From: Streptomyces sp. SUK 48
GTDB lineage: Bacteria > Actinomycetota > Actinomycetes > Streptomycetales > Streptomycetaceae
Direction: 5' to 3'
DNA length: 64,000 nucleotides
Assembly: GCF_009650765.1 (NCBI RefSeq)
Contig: NZ_CP045740.1
Span: 4,316,001-4,380,000, forward strand
Position 1 is the stretch's first letter. The number at the start of each line of letters is the position of its first letter. Below are positions 26,657 to 35,996 of this stretch, one piece after another. The position numbers and the translations under genes were made by a program. The notes beneath the pieces are model-generated. The model saw only the letters and a list, made by a program, of their open reading frames with translations, searched no databases and was not told the DNA's origin.

Positions 26657-27394
26657 ATGACCACGACCTCGCCCCAGGGGCGCACCGAACTGCTGAGGCC
26701 GGACGGGAGCCCCGTCCGCGTGCTGGTGGTCGACGACGAGACGTCGATCACCGAACTGCTGAGCATGGCCCTTCGCTACGAGGGCTGGCAGATCAGAAGC
26801 GCGACGGACGGTCAGGGCGCCCTCCAGACGGCCCGCGAGTTCCGCCCCGACGCCGTCGTCCTCGACATGATGCTGCCGGACATGGACGGTCTGGCCGTCC
26901 TCGGCCGGCTGCGCCGTGAACTGCCGGACGTGCCGGTGCTGTTCCTGACCGCCAAGGACGCGGTGGAGGACCGGATCGCCGGGCTCACCGCCGGCGGCGA
27001 CGACTATGTGACCAAGCCGTTCAGCCTGGAGGAGGTCGTCGCCCGGCTGCGCGGACTGATCCGCAGGTCCGGGGCGACCGACCGGCGCTCCGAGTCCGTG
27101 CTCGTCGTCGGCGACCTCACCCTGGACGAGGACAGCCACGAGGTGACGCGGGGCACCGACTCCATCCACCTCACCGCCACCGAGTTCGAGCTGCTGCGCT
27201 TCCTCATGCGCAATCCGCGGCGCGTGCTCAGCAAGGCGCAGATCCTGGACCGCGTCTGGTCGTACGACTTCGGCGGCCAGGCCAATGTGGTCGAGCTGTA
27301 CATCTCGTACCTGCGGCGGAAGATCGACGCCGGGCGTGAGCCGATGATCCACACCCGGCGCGGCGCCGGTTACCTGATCAAGCCCGCCGTGTGA
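26657..27394 (+). CDS. OmpR/PhoB-family response regulator
   Basis: 245 residues. The receiver domain (about 20-135) has the acidic pair 'VVDDE', phospho-acceptor Asp in 'VLDMMLPDMDG', switch Thr in 'FLTAKD' and Lys in 'VTKPF'. The C-terminal winged helix ends with 'VVELYISYLRRKI' and 'HTRRGAGYLI'. The ATG at 26657 lacks an obvious ribosome site. The stop overlaps the histidine kinase start (TGATG), so the two form a pair. The operon continues into two glycosyltransferases, which suggests that the system controls or responds to envelope glycan modification. Confidence 0.9.
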   Translation: MTTTSPQGRTELLRPDGSPVRVLVVDDETSITELLSMALRYEGWQIRSATDGQGALQTAREFRPDAVVLDMMLPDMDGLAVLGRLRRELPDVPVLFLTAKDAVEDRIAGLTAGGDDYVTKPFSLEEVVARLRGLIRRSGATDRRSESVLVVGDLTLDEDSHEVTRGTDSIHLTATEFELLRFLMRNPRRVLSKAQILDRVWSYDFGGQANVVELYISYLRRKIDAGREPMIHTRRGAGYLIKPAV

Positions 27395-29121
27395 TGAGCG
27401 CACCGCCCGGGCCCGGACCCGCACCCCGGTCGAGCCCGGCGCGACGGTCCGCCCCGCGGCCGCCCCGCTCCCCCCGGACCCGCTTCCCCCAAGCCCGCTC
27501 CCCCCGGGCTCGTTTCCCCCGCACCCGCTCCCCGCGCACCCTGCGCACCCGCCTCGTCGTCGCCTCCGTCGTCCTGATCGCCGTCGTCTGCGCGGTGATC
27601 GGCACCGTCACCACCCTGGCCCTGCGCTCGCACCTGTACACCCAGCTGGACGGCCGGCTGGACGAGGTCGGCAAGCGGGCCTCCGGCGCCTTCGCCCCGC
27701 CGGGACAGGGCAAGGGGCCCGGCGGACCCGGTGGCGGACAGGCGCCCACGGGTATCGAGCTGGGCCAGTTCGTCGCCCTGGGCCCGCAGCCGCAGTACAC
27801 GGTCGTGGCCGTGGTGAGCGACGGCACCGCGACCGAGGGCAAGGTGGGCCGCAAGTCGAGGTCGGCGCCGTACACGAGCGCCCACGACCTGGACGAAGCC
27901 CAGCTCGCGGCCCTCGGCGCCGTCCCCGAGGACGCCCGCGCGCACACCCTCGACCTCCCCGGCCTCGGCAGCTACCGCGCCCAGTACGCCACCGGGCCCA
28001 ACGGCTCCTTCTACGTGGCCATTCCGACCGGCGACACCGACGGCATCATCAACACCCTGATCCTCGTCGAGGTCTGTGTCACCGCCGCCGGACTCCTCGC
28101 GGCCTGCCTCGCCGGGACCGTCATCGTCGGTGTGGCCACCCGCCCGCTGCGCAGGGTCGCCGCCACCGCCACCCGCGTCTCCGAACTGCCGCTGCACACC
28201 GGCGAGGTGAACCTCAGCGAGCGCGTCCCGGACGCCGAGTGCGATCCGCACACCGAGGTCGGACAGGTCGGCGCCGCGCTGAACCGGATGCTCGACCATG
28301 TGCACGGCGCCCTGCAGGCCCGGCAGCGGAGCGAGACGCGGGTACGGCAGTTCGTCGCCGACGCCAGCCATGAACTGCGCACCCCCCTCTCCTCCATCCG
28401 CGGCTACGCCGAGCTGACCCGGCGCGGCCACGAACAGGTCGGCCCCGACACCCGGCACGCCCTCGGGCGGATCGAGTCGGAGGCCGGGCGGATGACCCTG
28501 CTGGTGGAGGACCTGCTGCTGCTCGCCCGCCTGGACGCGGGCCGGCCCCTGGAGTTCGGGCGGACCGATCTGGTGCCGCTCGTCGTGGACACCGTCAGCG
28601 ACGCCCGCGCGGCCGGCCGGGACCACGTCTGGCGGCTCGCGCTGCCCGACGAGCCCGCTTCGGTCCGCGCCGACTCCGCCCGGCTCCAGCAGGTCCTGGT
28701 CAACCTGCTGGCCAACGCCCAGCGCCACACCCCGCCCGGTACGACCGTCACCACGCGGGTGCGCCGGCAGGGGCCGTCGGTCTGCGTGGACGTCGAGGAC
28801 GACGGGCCCGGGATTCCGGACGAGTTGCTGCCGCATGTCTTCGAGCGGTTCGCGCGCGGGGACTCGGCGCGGACGCGGGCCACCGGCTCCACCGGGCTCG
28901 GGCTCGCCATCGTGCAGGCCGTGGCGGCGGCGCACGACGGCTCGGTGAGCGTGGAGAGCGCGCCGGGCCGGACCGTGTTCACCCTGCGCCTGCCCGCGCT
29001 CGGCACCCGCTCCGTCACCGGTCCCGACGACTGCGACGGCACCAACTCCTTTACGGAACAAGCCACTTCGCACTCACAGCCGTACCACAGCACCACCACA
29101 TCGATGCGACAGGGCGGCTGA
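27394..29121 (+). CDS. Sensor histidine kinase
   Basis: 575 residues. A Pro/Arg-rich cytoplasmic N-tail precedes helix 1 ('VVASVVLIAVVCAVIGTV'), an extracytoplasmic domain of about 150 residues, helix 2 ('AAGLLAACLAGTVIVGVA') and a HAMP linker. The H-box is 'ASHELRTPLSS', the N-box 'NLLANAQRH', G1 'DDGPGIP', F 'FERFARGD' and G2 'GLGLAIV': all catalytic boxes are intact. It autophosphorylates on the H-box His and transfers to the upstream regulator. The sensed signal is unknown. The next gene starts 14 bp downstream, so the four genes to 32695 are probably cotranscribed. Confidence 0.9.
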   Translation: MSAPPGPGPAPRSSPARRSAPRPPRSPRTRFPQARSPRARFPRTRSPRTLRTRLVVASVVLIAVVCAVIGTVTTLALRSHLYTQLDGRLDEVGKRASGAFAPPGQGKGPGGPGGGQAPTGIELGQFVALGPQPQYTVVAVVSDGTATEGKVGRKSRSAPYTSAHDLDEAQLAALGAVPEDARAHTLDLPGLGSYRAQYATGPNGSFYVAIPTGDTDGIINTLILVEVCVTAAGLLAACLAGTVIVGVATRPLRRVAATATRVSELPLHTGEVNLSERVPDAECDPHTEVGQVGAALNRMLDHVHGALQARQRSETRVRQFVADASHELRTPLSSIRGYAELTRRGHEQVGPDTRHALGRIESEAGRMTLLVEDLLLLARLDAGRPLEFGRTDLVPLVVDTVSDARAAGRDHVWRLALPDEPASVRADSARLQQVLVNLLANAQRHTPPGTTVTTRVRRQGPSVCVDVEDDGPGIPDELLPHVFERFARGDSARTRATGSTGLGLAIVQAVAAAHDGSVSVESAPGRTVFTLRLPALGTRSVTGPDDCDGTNSFTEQATSHSQPYHSTTTSMRQGG

Positions 29122-29135
29122 CAAGAGTCGGTTCC

Positions 29136-30479
29136 ATGCGAACCGACTCTTCTCCCGACTCGCCCCCCGGCGCTCTGCCGGCCCGGGAGCACCTGCCGGC
29201 GTCGGCCGCCGGCCCGGCCGTCCTGGACGTGGTGATCCCCGTCTACAACGAGGAGCAGGACCTCCAGCCGTGCGTCCGCCGGCTGCACGAGCACCTGACG
29301 CGCACCTTCCCCTACGCCTTCCGCATCACGATCGCGGACAACGCCTCCACCGACGGCACCGCGCTGCTCGCGGCGCGGCTGGCGGCCGAACTGCCCGGGG
29401 TGGGCGTCGTACGGCTGGAGCAGAAGGGCCGCGGCCGGGCGCTGCGCACCGTGTGGTCCGCGTCCGAGGCGCCCGTCCTCGCCTATATGGACGTCGACCT
29501 GTCCACCGACCTCAACGCCCTGCTGCCGCTGGTCGCGCCGCTGATCTCCGGCCATTCCGACCTCGCGATCGGCTCCCGGCTCGCCCGCTCCTCCCGGGTG
29601 GTGCGCGGCCCCAAGCGCGAGCTGATCAGCCGGGCGTACAACCTGATCCTGCGCGGCTCGCTCCAGGCCCGCTTCTCGGACGCGCAGTGCGGGTTCAAGG
29701 CCATCCGGGGCGACGTGGCGCGGGTGCTGCTGCCGCTGGTGGAGGACAGCGGCTGGTTCTTCGACACCGAGATGCTGGTGCTCGCCGAGCGGGCCGGGCT
29801 GCGCATCCACGAGGTGCCGGTCGACTGGGTGGACGACCCCGACTCCACCGTGCACCTCGTGCGCACCGCGACCGAGGACCTCAAGGGCGTCTGGCGGATC
29901 GGCCGGGCGCTCGCCACCGGCTCGCTGCCGCTGGACCTGCTCGCCCGGCCGTTCGGCGACGACCCGCGCGACCGCGAGCTGACCGGCGTGCCCCAGGGGC
30001 TGGCCCGCCAGCTGATCGGCTTCTGCGTGGTCGGCGTCCTGTCGACCCTCTTCTATCTGCTGCTCTACAGCGGCTTCCGGGAGTTCTGCGGGCCGCAGCC
30101 CGCCAACGGCCTCGCGCTGCTGGTCTCGGCCGTCGCCAACACGGCCGCCAACCGCCGGCTCACCTTCGGGGTGCGCGGCCGGGGCGGCGCGGTCCGCCAT
30201 CAGGCGCAGGGCCTGGTGGTCTTCGCCATCGGGCTCGCCCTGACCAGCGGCTCCCTGGCCGCCCTCGACGCGGCCGGCGGCCGGCCCGCGCACTCCACCG
30301 AACTGGCGGTTCTCGTCACCGCCAACCTCGCCGCGACCGTACTGCGGTTCCTGCTCTTCCGCGCCTGGGTCTTCCCGGACCAGCGGCAGCCGCACGGCAT
30401 TGGCACCGGCACGGGTTCCGGCACCGGGACCGGCACGGGTTCCGGCACCGCCACCGAATTCTTTGAAGGGTCCCGATGA
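29136..30479 (+). CDS. GT2 polyprenyl-phosphate glycosyltransferase fused to GtrA-like membrane domain
   Basis: 447 residues. The N-terminal half is a dolichol-phosphate-mannose-synthase-type GT2 domain: 'DVVIPVYNEEQDL', 'ADNASTDGT', 'YMDVDLSTD' (DxD-type metal site) and 'DAQCGFKAI'. From about residue 290 four hydrophobic segments form a GtrA-like domain, as in flippase/transferase fusions. The C-terminus is a low-complexity Gly-Thr tail. The predicted role is to make a lipid-linked sugar donor and flip or present it to the GT39 enzyme encoded next (ATGA overlap at 30476). Its place behind a two-component pair suggests regulated surface glycosylation. Confidence 0.85.
   Translation: MRTDSSPDSPPGALPAREHLPASAAGPAVLDVVIPVYNEEQDLQPCVRRLHEHLTRTFPYAFRITIADNASTDGTALLAARLAAELPGVGVVRLEQKGRGRALRTVWSASEAPVLAYMDVDLSTDLNALLPLVAPLISGHSDLAIGSRLARSSRVVRGPKRELISRAYNLILRGSLQARFSDAQCGFKAIRGDVARVLLPLVEDSGWFFDTEMLVLAERAGLRIHEVPVDWVDDPDSTVHLVRTATEDLKGVWRIGRALATGSLPLDLLARPFGDDPRDRELTGVPQGLARQLIGFCVVGVLSTLFYLLLYSGFREFCGPQPANGLALLVSAVANTAANRRLTFGVRGRGGAVRHQAQGLVVFAIGLALTSGSLAALDAAGGRPAHSTELAVLVTANLAATVLRFLLFRAWVFPDQRQPHGIGTGTGSGTGTGTGSGTATEFFEGSR
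30402..30451 (+). repeat. In-gene tandem repeat encoding Gly-Thr/Ser tail
   Basis: Units of GGCACCGGCACGGGTTCC recur about two and a half times near the 3' end of the GT2 gene and give an unstructured Gly-Thr/Ser tail. Copy number may vary between strains. Confidence 0.6.
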
Positions 30480-32695
30480 GCACCTCCTACGACCGCCCGC
30501 TCGACGCGAACGAGGGGCCGCACGGCACGACCGGCTGGGGCCCGCCGAGCCAGCCGCCCCCGGCGGACGCACCCGGTAACGCGTCCCGGCCGTCCTCCCT
30601 CCCGCACCGCCTGTGGCGCGGCCGCCCCGAGGACCCCCGCTGGGCGCGCCCCGCCCTCCTCGGGCTGCTCGCCGCCACCCTGCTGCTCTATCTGTACGAC
30701 CTGAGCGCCTCCGGCTACGCCAACTCCTTCTACTCGGCGGCCGTCCAGGCGGGCAGCAGGTCCTGGAAGGCGCTGTTCTTCGGCTCGCTGGACGCGGGCA
30801 ACGCCATCACCGTCGACAAGCCCCCGGCCTCGCTGTGGCCGATGGAGCTGTCGGTGCGGGTCTTCGGCCTGAACTCCTGGGCGATCCTCGTGCCCGAGGT
30901 GCTGATGGGCGTGGCGACCGTGGCCGTCGTGTACGCCGCCGTGCGCCGCCGGAGCGGTCCCGCGGCCGGTCTGGTCGCGGGCGCGGTGCTCGCGCTCACC
31001 CCGGTCGCGGCGCTGATGTTCCGGTTCGACAACCCGGACGCCCTGCTGGCCCTGCTGATGTCGCTGGCCTGCTACCTCGTCGTACGGGCGCTGGAGGACG
31101 GCCGCACCAGGTGGCTGGTGTGGGCCGGGGTCGCGATCGGTCTCGCGTTCCTCGCCAAGACGCTCCAGGCGTTCCTGATCCTGCCGCCGCTCGCCCTGGT
31201 GTACGCGGTGTGCGCGCCGGTGCCGCTGAGGAAGCGCCTCGGCCAACTGGCCGCCGCCACCCTCGCGCTGGTGGTGTCCGGGGGCTGGTGGGTCGCGATC
31301 GTCGAGCTGTGGCCGGCGTCGTCCCGCCCCTACATCGGCGGCTCGCAGCACAACAGCTTCCTGGAACTGACCTTCGGCTACAACGGGTTCGGGCGGCTGA
31401 ACGGCGAGGAGACCGGCAGCGTCGGCGGGGGCGGGGGCCCCGGCGGCGGCGCGGGCGGCGGGATGTGGGGGCAGACCGGCTGGAGCCGCATGTTCGACTC
31501 CGAGACCGGCGGCCAGATCTCCTGGCTGCTGCCCGCCGCGCTGATCCTGCTGGTCGCGGGCCTGGTGGCGACCCAGCGGTACCGGCGTACGTCGGTCACC
31601 CGCGGCGCGCTCCTGGTCTGGGGCGGTTCCCTGCTGACGACCATGGCCGTGTTCAGCTACATGGCGGGCATCTTCCACCAGTACTACACCGTGGCCCTCG
31701 CCCCCTACCTGGCCGCCGTCGTCGGTATGGGCGCCGGGCTGCTGTGGGAGCGGCGCCGCGCGGTGTGGGCCGCGCTCGCGCTCGCCGCCTCCGCGGTGGC
31801 GGCCGCGGCCTGGGGCTATGTGCTGCTCGACCGCACGCCCGCCTATCTGTCCTGGCTGAAGTGGCTGGTTCTGATCGGCGGCCTGGTGGCGGCCCTCGGC
31901 CTGATCTTCGTCGGCCGCCTCACCCGGCCCCTCGCCCTCGGGGCTGCGGCCCTCGCCCTGGCCGCCGCGCTGGCCGGTCCCACCGCCTACACCCTGAGCA
32001 CGGTGGACTCCGCGCACGTGGGCTCCATCCCGACGGCGGGCCCGGCGGGCGCGAGCATGATGGGCTTCGGCGGCCGGGGCCCGGGCGGCACCCGGGGCGG
32101 CTTCGGCGGCGGACGGCTGCCGGGCCAGCAGAACCAGCAAGGCCAGCAGGGCCGGCCCGGTGGCGGTCAGGGCATGCCGGGCGGTGGCCAGAACATGCCG
32201 GGCGGGCAGAACGGGAACGGCTTCCCGGGCCTCGGCGGCGAAAGCGCCGGCGGCTTCCCGGGCGGTGCCCGCAAGGGGGCGGGCGGCGGCATGGGCGGCC
32301 TGCTGAACGGCGCGGACGTCGGCTCGGCGGCCAAGGCGCTGCTGAAGAAGAACGCCTCCCGGTACACCTGGGTCGCCGCGTCCGTCGGCTCGCAGAACGC
32401 GGCCAGCTACCAACTCGCCACCGGTGACCCGGTGATGGCGATCGGCGGCTTCAACGGCACCGACCCGTCGCCCACCCTCGCCCAGTTCGAGAAGTACGTG
32501 GCCGACGGCAGGATCCACTACTTCATCGACGGCGGCGGCATGGGCGGCGGCATGGGCCGGGGCGGCGAGGGCGCCGGACGCGGTGGCGGCAGCGGCACCG
32601 GCTCGCAGATCAGCTCCTGGGTCCAGAGCCACTTCACGAAGGTCACCGCGGGCTCGGCCACCTTCTACGACCTGACCCGGCCCGTGAAGGGCTGA
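30476..32695 (+). CDS. GT39 (ArnT/PMT-like) membrane glycosyltransferase
   Basis: 739 residues. After a polar N-tail there are about 12 membrane helices. The first outer loop contains 'NAITVDKPPASLWP', the Asp-Lys-Pro-Pro region typical of this GT-C family, and 'FRFDNPDALL' further on. The C-terminal third is a Gly/Asn/Pro-rich linker followed by a soluble extracytoplasmic domain ('IGGFNGTDPSPTLAQFEKY'). The enzyme would transfer a sugar from the polyprenyl carrier made by the preceding gene to a protein or cell-wall acceptor outside. It ends the four-gene operon that starts at 26657. Confidence 0.85.
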   Translation: MSTSYDRPLDANEGPHGTTGWGPPSQPPPADAPGNASRPSSLPHRLWRGRPEDPRWARPALLGLLAATLLLYLYDLSASGYANSFYSAAVQAGSRSWKALFFGSLDAGNAITVDKPPASLWPMELSVRVFGLNSWAILVPEVLMGVATVAVVYAAVRRRSGPAAGLVAGAVLALTPVAALMFRFDNPDALLALLMSLACYLVVRALEDGRTRWLVWAGVAIGLAFLAKTLQAFLILPPLALVYAVCAPVPLRKRLGQLAAATLALVVSGGWWVAIVELWPASSRPYIGGSQHNSFLELTFGYNGFGRLNGEETGSVGGGGGPGGGAGGGMWGQTGWSRMFDSETGGQISWLLPAALILLVAGLVATQRYRRTSVTRGALLVWGGSLLTTMAVFSYMAGIFHQYYTVALAPYLAAVVGMGAGLLWERRRAVWAALALAASAVAAAAWGYVLLDRTPAYLSWLKWLVLIGGLVAALGLIFVGRLTRPLALGAAALALAAALAGPTAYTLSTVDSAHVGSIPTAGPAGASMMGFGGRGPGGTRGGFGGGRLPGQQNQQGQQGRPGGGQGMPGGGQNMPGGQNGNGFPGLGGESAGGFPGGARKGAGGGMGGLLNGADVGSAAKALLKKNASRYTWVAASVGSQNAASYQLATGDPVMAIGGFNGTDPSPTLAQFEKYVADGRIHYFIDGGGMGGGMGRGGEGAGRGGGSGTGSQISSWVQSHFTKVTAGSATFYDLTRPVKG

Positions 32696-32823
32696 GGAGG
32701 ACGCGGAGGGAATCGAGAGGAAACGGCGGAGCGGGTCCGCGCCTAAGAGCCGGGGGATGTGGGTAACGGCTCAGGGATGCGGGCCCGCGCCCCCGCGCCG
32801 GCCGACCCCTGGCACCCCGGGCA

Positions 32824-33624
32824 GTGGCCGCGGCGGGCCCTGACCGGCCGGAGACAGAGGATGGTGCGCGGGTGGCGAGGACGGCGGGGCGGACGGCGCG
32901 GGACAGCGTGTGGCTCCAGGAGCCCCGGCACGGCGGCCGCGGCGGGCAGCCCTCCGGCCTCGACCGGGAGCGGATCACCGAAGCGTCCGTGCGCCTCCTG
33001 GACGCCGAGGGCCTCGCGAAGCTCTCCATGCGCCGCCTCGCCGGCGAACTGCACGTCAGCGCGATGTCCCTCTACTGGTACGTCGACACCAAGGACGACC
33101 TGCTCGAACTCGCCCTGGACGCGGCCTACGGCGAACTGCGGCTGCCCGGCGAGGACGACGCGGCCGACTGGCGGGAGCGGCTGCGGGCACTGGCCGCCGA
33201 GTACCGGAGCCTGCTGGTGCGCCACCCCTGGCTGTCCCGGCTGGCCGGCCAGTACCTGAACATCGGCCCCCACTCGCTGGACTTCTCCCGCAGCGTGCAG
33301 CGCACCCTCGACCGCTCCGGGCTGCCCGCGCACCGGGTGATGGGCGCGATCTCGGCCGTCTTCCAGTTCGTGTACGGCTTCGGCACGAAGGAGGCCCAGT
33401 TCATGGGCCGGATCGCGGACTCCGGGCTGACCCCGGACGACTACTACCAGCAGGCCCGGAACTCGGTCCGCGAGGACCCGCACACCGCGGACTTCGTCCA
33501 GGAGTCCCGGCGCATCCTGGAGGCCCGCGGCGGCGGCACGGTCGCCGAGCTGATGGACCGTGACTTCACCTTCGCCCTGGACCTGCTGATCTCGGGCATC
33601 GAGGCGATGGTCGAACGGGGCTGA
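32824..33624 (+). CDS. TetR/AcrR-family transcriptional regulator
   Basis: 266 residues; a GTG at 32872 is an equally plausible start and would remove a disordered 16-residue extension. The HTH is 'LSMRRLAGELHVSAMSLYWYVDTKDDLLE' in type (residues 65-95), followed by an all-helical ligand domain with 'AISAVFQFVYGFGTKEAQF'. The fold indicates a dimeric repressor released by a small hydrophobic ligand. Neighbours on both sides are unrelated, so the target is unclear; it could act on its own promoter. Confidence 0.82.
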   Translation: MAAAGPDRPETEDGARVARTAGRTARDSVWLQEPRHGGRGGQPSGLDRERITEASVRLLDAEGLAKLSMRRLAGELHVSAMSLYWYVDTKDDLLELALDAAYGELRLPGEDDAADWRERLRALAAEYRSLLVRHPWLSRLAGQYLNIGPHSLDFSRSVQRTLDRSGLPAHRVMGAISAVFQFVYGFGTKEAQFMGRIADSGLTPDDYYQQARNSVREDPHTADFVQESRRILEARGGGTVAELMDRDFTFALDLLISGIEAMVERG

Positions 33625-33639
33625 GCCCCCTGCGGGCCG

Positions 33640-34110
33640 TCACTCCCCGCCGGACAGCCGCGCCGGGAAGCCCCCGGTCGCCACCGGCCCCCACCGCTCG
33701 GGCGTCACCCGGATGATCGACTTGCCCTGCTCCCGCATCGCCGCCCGGTACTCGTCCCAGTCGGGGTGCTCACCGGCGATGTTCCGGTAGTACTCGACCA
33801 GCGGCTCCACCGAGTCGGGGGTGTCGACGACCTCGGCGGTGCCGTCGACCTGCACCCAGGGGCCGTTCCAGTCGTCGCTGAGCACGAGCAGGCTCACCCG
33901 CGGATCCCGCCGGGCGTTGCGGGTCTTGGCCCGCTCCGGGTAGGTCGAGACCACGATCCGGCCCGAGTCGTCCACCCCGCAGGTCAGCGGGGACGCCTGC
34001 GGGGAGCCGTCGGCACGGCGGGTGATCAGCAGCGCCCGGTGGCGGGGTCGTACGAAGTCCAGCAGCTCGTCCAGGGAGACACGGGTGTTCGTCGCGATGT
34101 TCGGTGCCAT
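33640..34110 (-). CDS. PPOX-class F420-dependent oxidoreductase-like protein
   Basis: 156 residues of split beta-barrel fold: 'FVRPRHRALLITRRADGSPQ', 'DDSGRIVVSTYPERAKTRN', 'VSLLVL' and 'WVQVDGTAEVVD' are the strand motifs of the pyridoxamine-oxidase-like superfamily. In actinobacteria this group mostly uses deazaflavin F420 for small-molecule reductions. Substrate unknown. It converges on the TetR gene with only 15 bp between stops. Confidence 0.8.
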   Translation of the reverse strand: MAPNIATNTRVSLDELLDFVRPRHRALLITRRADGSPQASPLTCGVDDSGRIVVSTYPERAKTRNARRDPRVSLLVLSDDWNGPWVQVDGTAEVVDTPDSVEPLVEYYRNIAGEHPDWDEYRAAMREQGKSIIRVTPERWGPVATGGFPARLSGGE

Positions 34111-34254
34111 GACCGCAGCCTAGAACGCCGGCGGCCGCCGCGCGCCGCACCGGAGGAAGGTCACTTCACCGCAATGGAGCAGCTAAAGTTCTTCTGTCCT
34201 GTGCTCGCAGTCGGGAATGTGCTGCGGAGCTCTCCTGCGCATGGCCGTACGGTC

Positions 34255-35010
34255 ATGTCATCCGAGAGGTTCGTGGTGGCCGCGTCCGACTTTTCCCTGC
34301 CCGAGTCTTCCCCGTACGACTCTTCCGCGTACGACTTCTCCGCGTACGACGTCGCCGGGGCGACCCGTTCCCCCGGTGCTCTCGACCTGGCCGAAGCGCT
34401 GACGGCGGCCGCCCGGGAGCTGCACGAGAGCGCCTCTCCCGGCGCCACCCTCGACGCGGCGGTCCGGCTCGCGGTGCATCTGCTGCCCGGCGCCGAGCAC
34501 GCCGGGGTCTGCGAGATCGAGCGGGGCGAGAGCCGGCGCACGGTCGCCTGGAGCCATGACATCGTGCGCGCCGCCGGCACCCCCGACCTGCCGCACTGGG
34601 AGCGGCTGTGGGACGCGCCGGTGGTCCGGGTGGCCGACAGCGGCGGCGCGGACGGCGAACCGCAGGAGCTGCGCTCGGTGCTGTCGATGCGGCTGCGCGC
34701 CGACCGGCGCCGGCTGACCGTGCTCACCGCCTACTCCCGGGAGCCCGGCGCCTTCGACGAGACGGCGGCCCGGCTCGGGCGGCTGTTCACCGCGCATGTC
34801 AGCCTCGCCCTGAACTCCGTGACCGTACGCGAGCAGTTGACGGCGGCCATGCACACCCGGGACCTGATCGGGCAGGCCACCGGCATCCTGATGGAGCGCC
34901 TGGACATCGACGCGCAGGCCGCCTTCGAGAGCCTGGTGCGCGCCTCCCAGCGGGAGAACGTCAAGCTCCGCGACCTGGCCCGGCGCATCGTGGGCGCGAC
35001 GGACAACTAG
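34255..35010 (+). CDS. GAF-ANTAR regulatory protein
   Basis: 251 residues from ATG at 34255; an ATG at 34174 is in frame but its GGAGGA is 15 nt away. A short low-complexity segment with repeated 'SAYD' precedes a GAF-like domain (about 45-185). The C-terminal ANTAR domain reads 'RDLIGQATGILMERLDIDAQ', the three-helix fold that binds paired-hexaloop RNA and causes anti-termination. No receiver domain is present, so a ligand at the GAF domain would be the input. RNA target unknown. Monocistronic with a strong terminator. Confidence 0.78.
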   Translation: MSSERFVVAASDFSLPESSPYDSSAYDFSAYDVAGATRSPGALDLAEALTAAARELHESASPGATLDAAVRLAVHLLPGAEHAGVCEIERGESRRTVAWSHDIVRAAGTPDLPHWERLWDAPVVRVADSGGADGEPQELRSVLSMRLRADRRRLTVLTAYSREPGAFDETAARLGRLFTAHVSLALNSVTVREQLTAAMHTRDLIGQATGILMERLDIDAQAAFESLVRASQRENVKLRDLARRIVGATDN

Positions 35011-35026
35011 CTTTCCCCGCAACGCG

Positions 35027-35062
35027 AGGAGCCCGTCGACCGATGCCGGCCGACGGGCTCCT
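35027..35062. terminator. Hairpin between convergent genes
   Basis: AGGAGCCCGTCG (35027-35038) pairs with CGACGGGCTCCT (35051-35062), placed between convergent stops at 35010 and 35075. Confidence 0.75.
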
Positions 35063-35074
35063 TCGTGCGGTGGC

Positions 35075-35896
35075 TCAGGCGGCCGGCAGGCTGTCCCCCT
35101 GCACCGCCTGGATGTCCAGCTGGACCTTCAGCGTGGTGCCGATGGCGGCGATACCGGCCTGGAGGACCTGGTTGTAGTTCATCGCGAAGTCCTCGCGGTG
35201 CAGCTCCGCCGTGGCCCGGAACGCGGCGCGGGTGCCGCCCCAGGGGTCGGCGCCGGTGCCGAGGTAGGCAAGGTCCAGGTCGACCCGGCGGACCACGCCG
35301 TGCAGGGCCAGCTCGCCGTGCACGGTCCAGCGGTCCGGGCCGGCCTGGGTCAGCCCGGTGGAGCGGTAGGTGATCTCCGGGTGGTTCTCGGTGTCGAGGA
35401 AGTCACCGGAGCGCAGGTGCGTGTCGCGCATGCCGTTGCCGGTGTCGATGGACCCGGCCCTGATCACCGCCTCCACCCGGGACTTGGCGATGTCGTCCGG
35501 AGCGATCTCGATCGTGCCGCCGAACTCCGTGAACCGGCCGTGCACGCTGGAGATCCCCAGGTGCTGGGCGACCGCGGCGACCGAGGAATGCGCCGGGTCG
35601 ATGGTCCAGGGGCCGGGCGGGGGCAGCTCGGTGCCGCCCTGCCGGGCCAGGGTCACGGCGCCGATCTCGGCGCGGCCGCTCGCGGTGACGATCGCGCTGG
35701 ACGCGGCCGGCGCGTACCCGACGGCGGTCACGATCACGGTGTACGCCCCCGGGGCCAGCTCGGTGGTGTCCCGTACGGCCCCCTCGGCGTCCGCCTCGGC
35801 CCGCAGCACCTGCGTACCGGTCATGTCGGTCACCGTGACGACCGCGTGCGACACGGCCCACCCGTCCCGCGTACGGATCTTCGCGGTCAGTCCCAT
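35075..35896 (-). CDS. YceI family protein with N-terminal prealbumin-like domain
   Basis: 273 residues from ATG at 35896, with AGGGAG upstream. The first 95 residues are a carboxypeptidase-regulatory-like beta sandwich ('DGWAVSHAVVTVTDMTGTQ', 'LAPGAYTVIVTAVGY'). The rest is a YceI lipocalin-like barrel ('WTIDPAHSSVAAVAQH', 'SGDFLDTENHPEITY', 'VDLDLAYLG') that binds polyprenyl or other lipids. No signal peptide is evident. It lies downstream of the MFS gene whose C-terminus carries three copies of the same beta-sandwich type, suggesting a shared function or recent domain exchange. Confidence 0.82.
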   Translation of the reverse strand: MGLTAKIRTRDGWAVSHAVVTVTDMTGTQVLRAEADAEGAVRDTTELAPGAYTVIVTAVGYAPAASSAIVTASGRAEIGAVTLARQGGTELPPPGPWTIDPAHSSVAAVAQHLGISSVHGRFTEFGGTIEIAPDDIAKSRVEAVIRAGSIDTGNGMRDTHLRSGDFLDTENHPEITYRSTGLTQAGPDRWTVHGELALHGVVRRVDLDLAYLGTGADPWGGTRAAFRATAELHREDFAMNYNQVLQAGIAAIGTTLKVQLDIQAVQGDSLPAA

Positions 35897-35996
35897 CCCG
35901 TTTTCTCCCTGAAACCATGCAGATCGGTCGTAAGAAACCGGCCCGTGGCGCCGGACGGCTCCGCTCGGAGCGTGCCCTGCCACGGGCCGGGTGGAA

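Noticed and set aside
30402..30451. Possible CRISPR-like repeats
   Set aside because: Tandem without spacers, in frame within the GT2 gene, encoding Gly-Thr.
30200..32632. Open frame of 810 codons on the minus strand
   Set aside because: Antisense to the GT39 gene; the sense product has correct family motifs.
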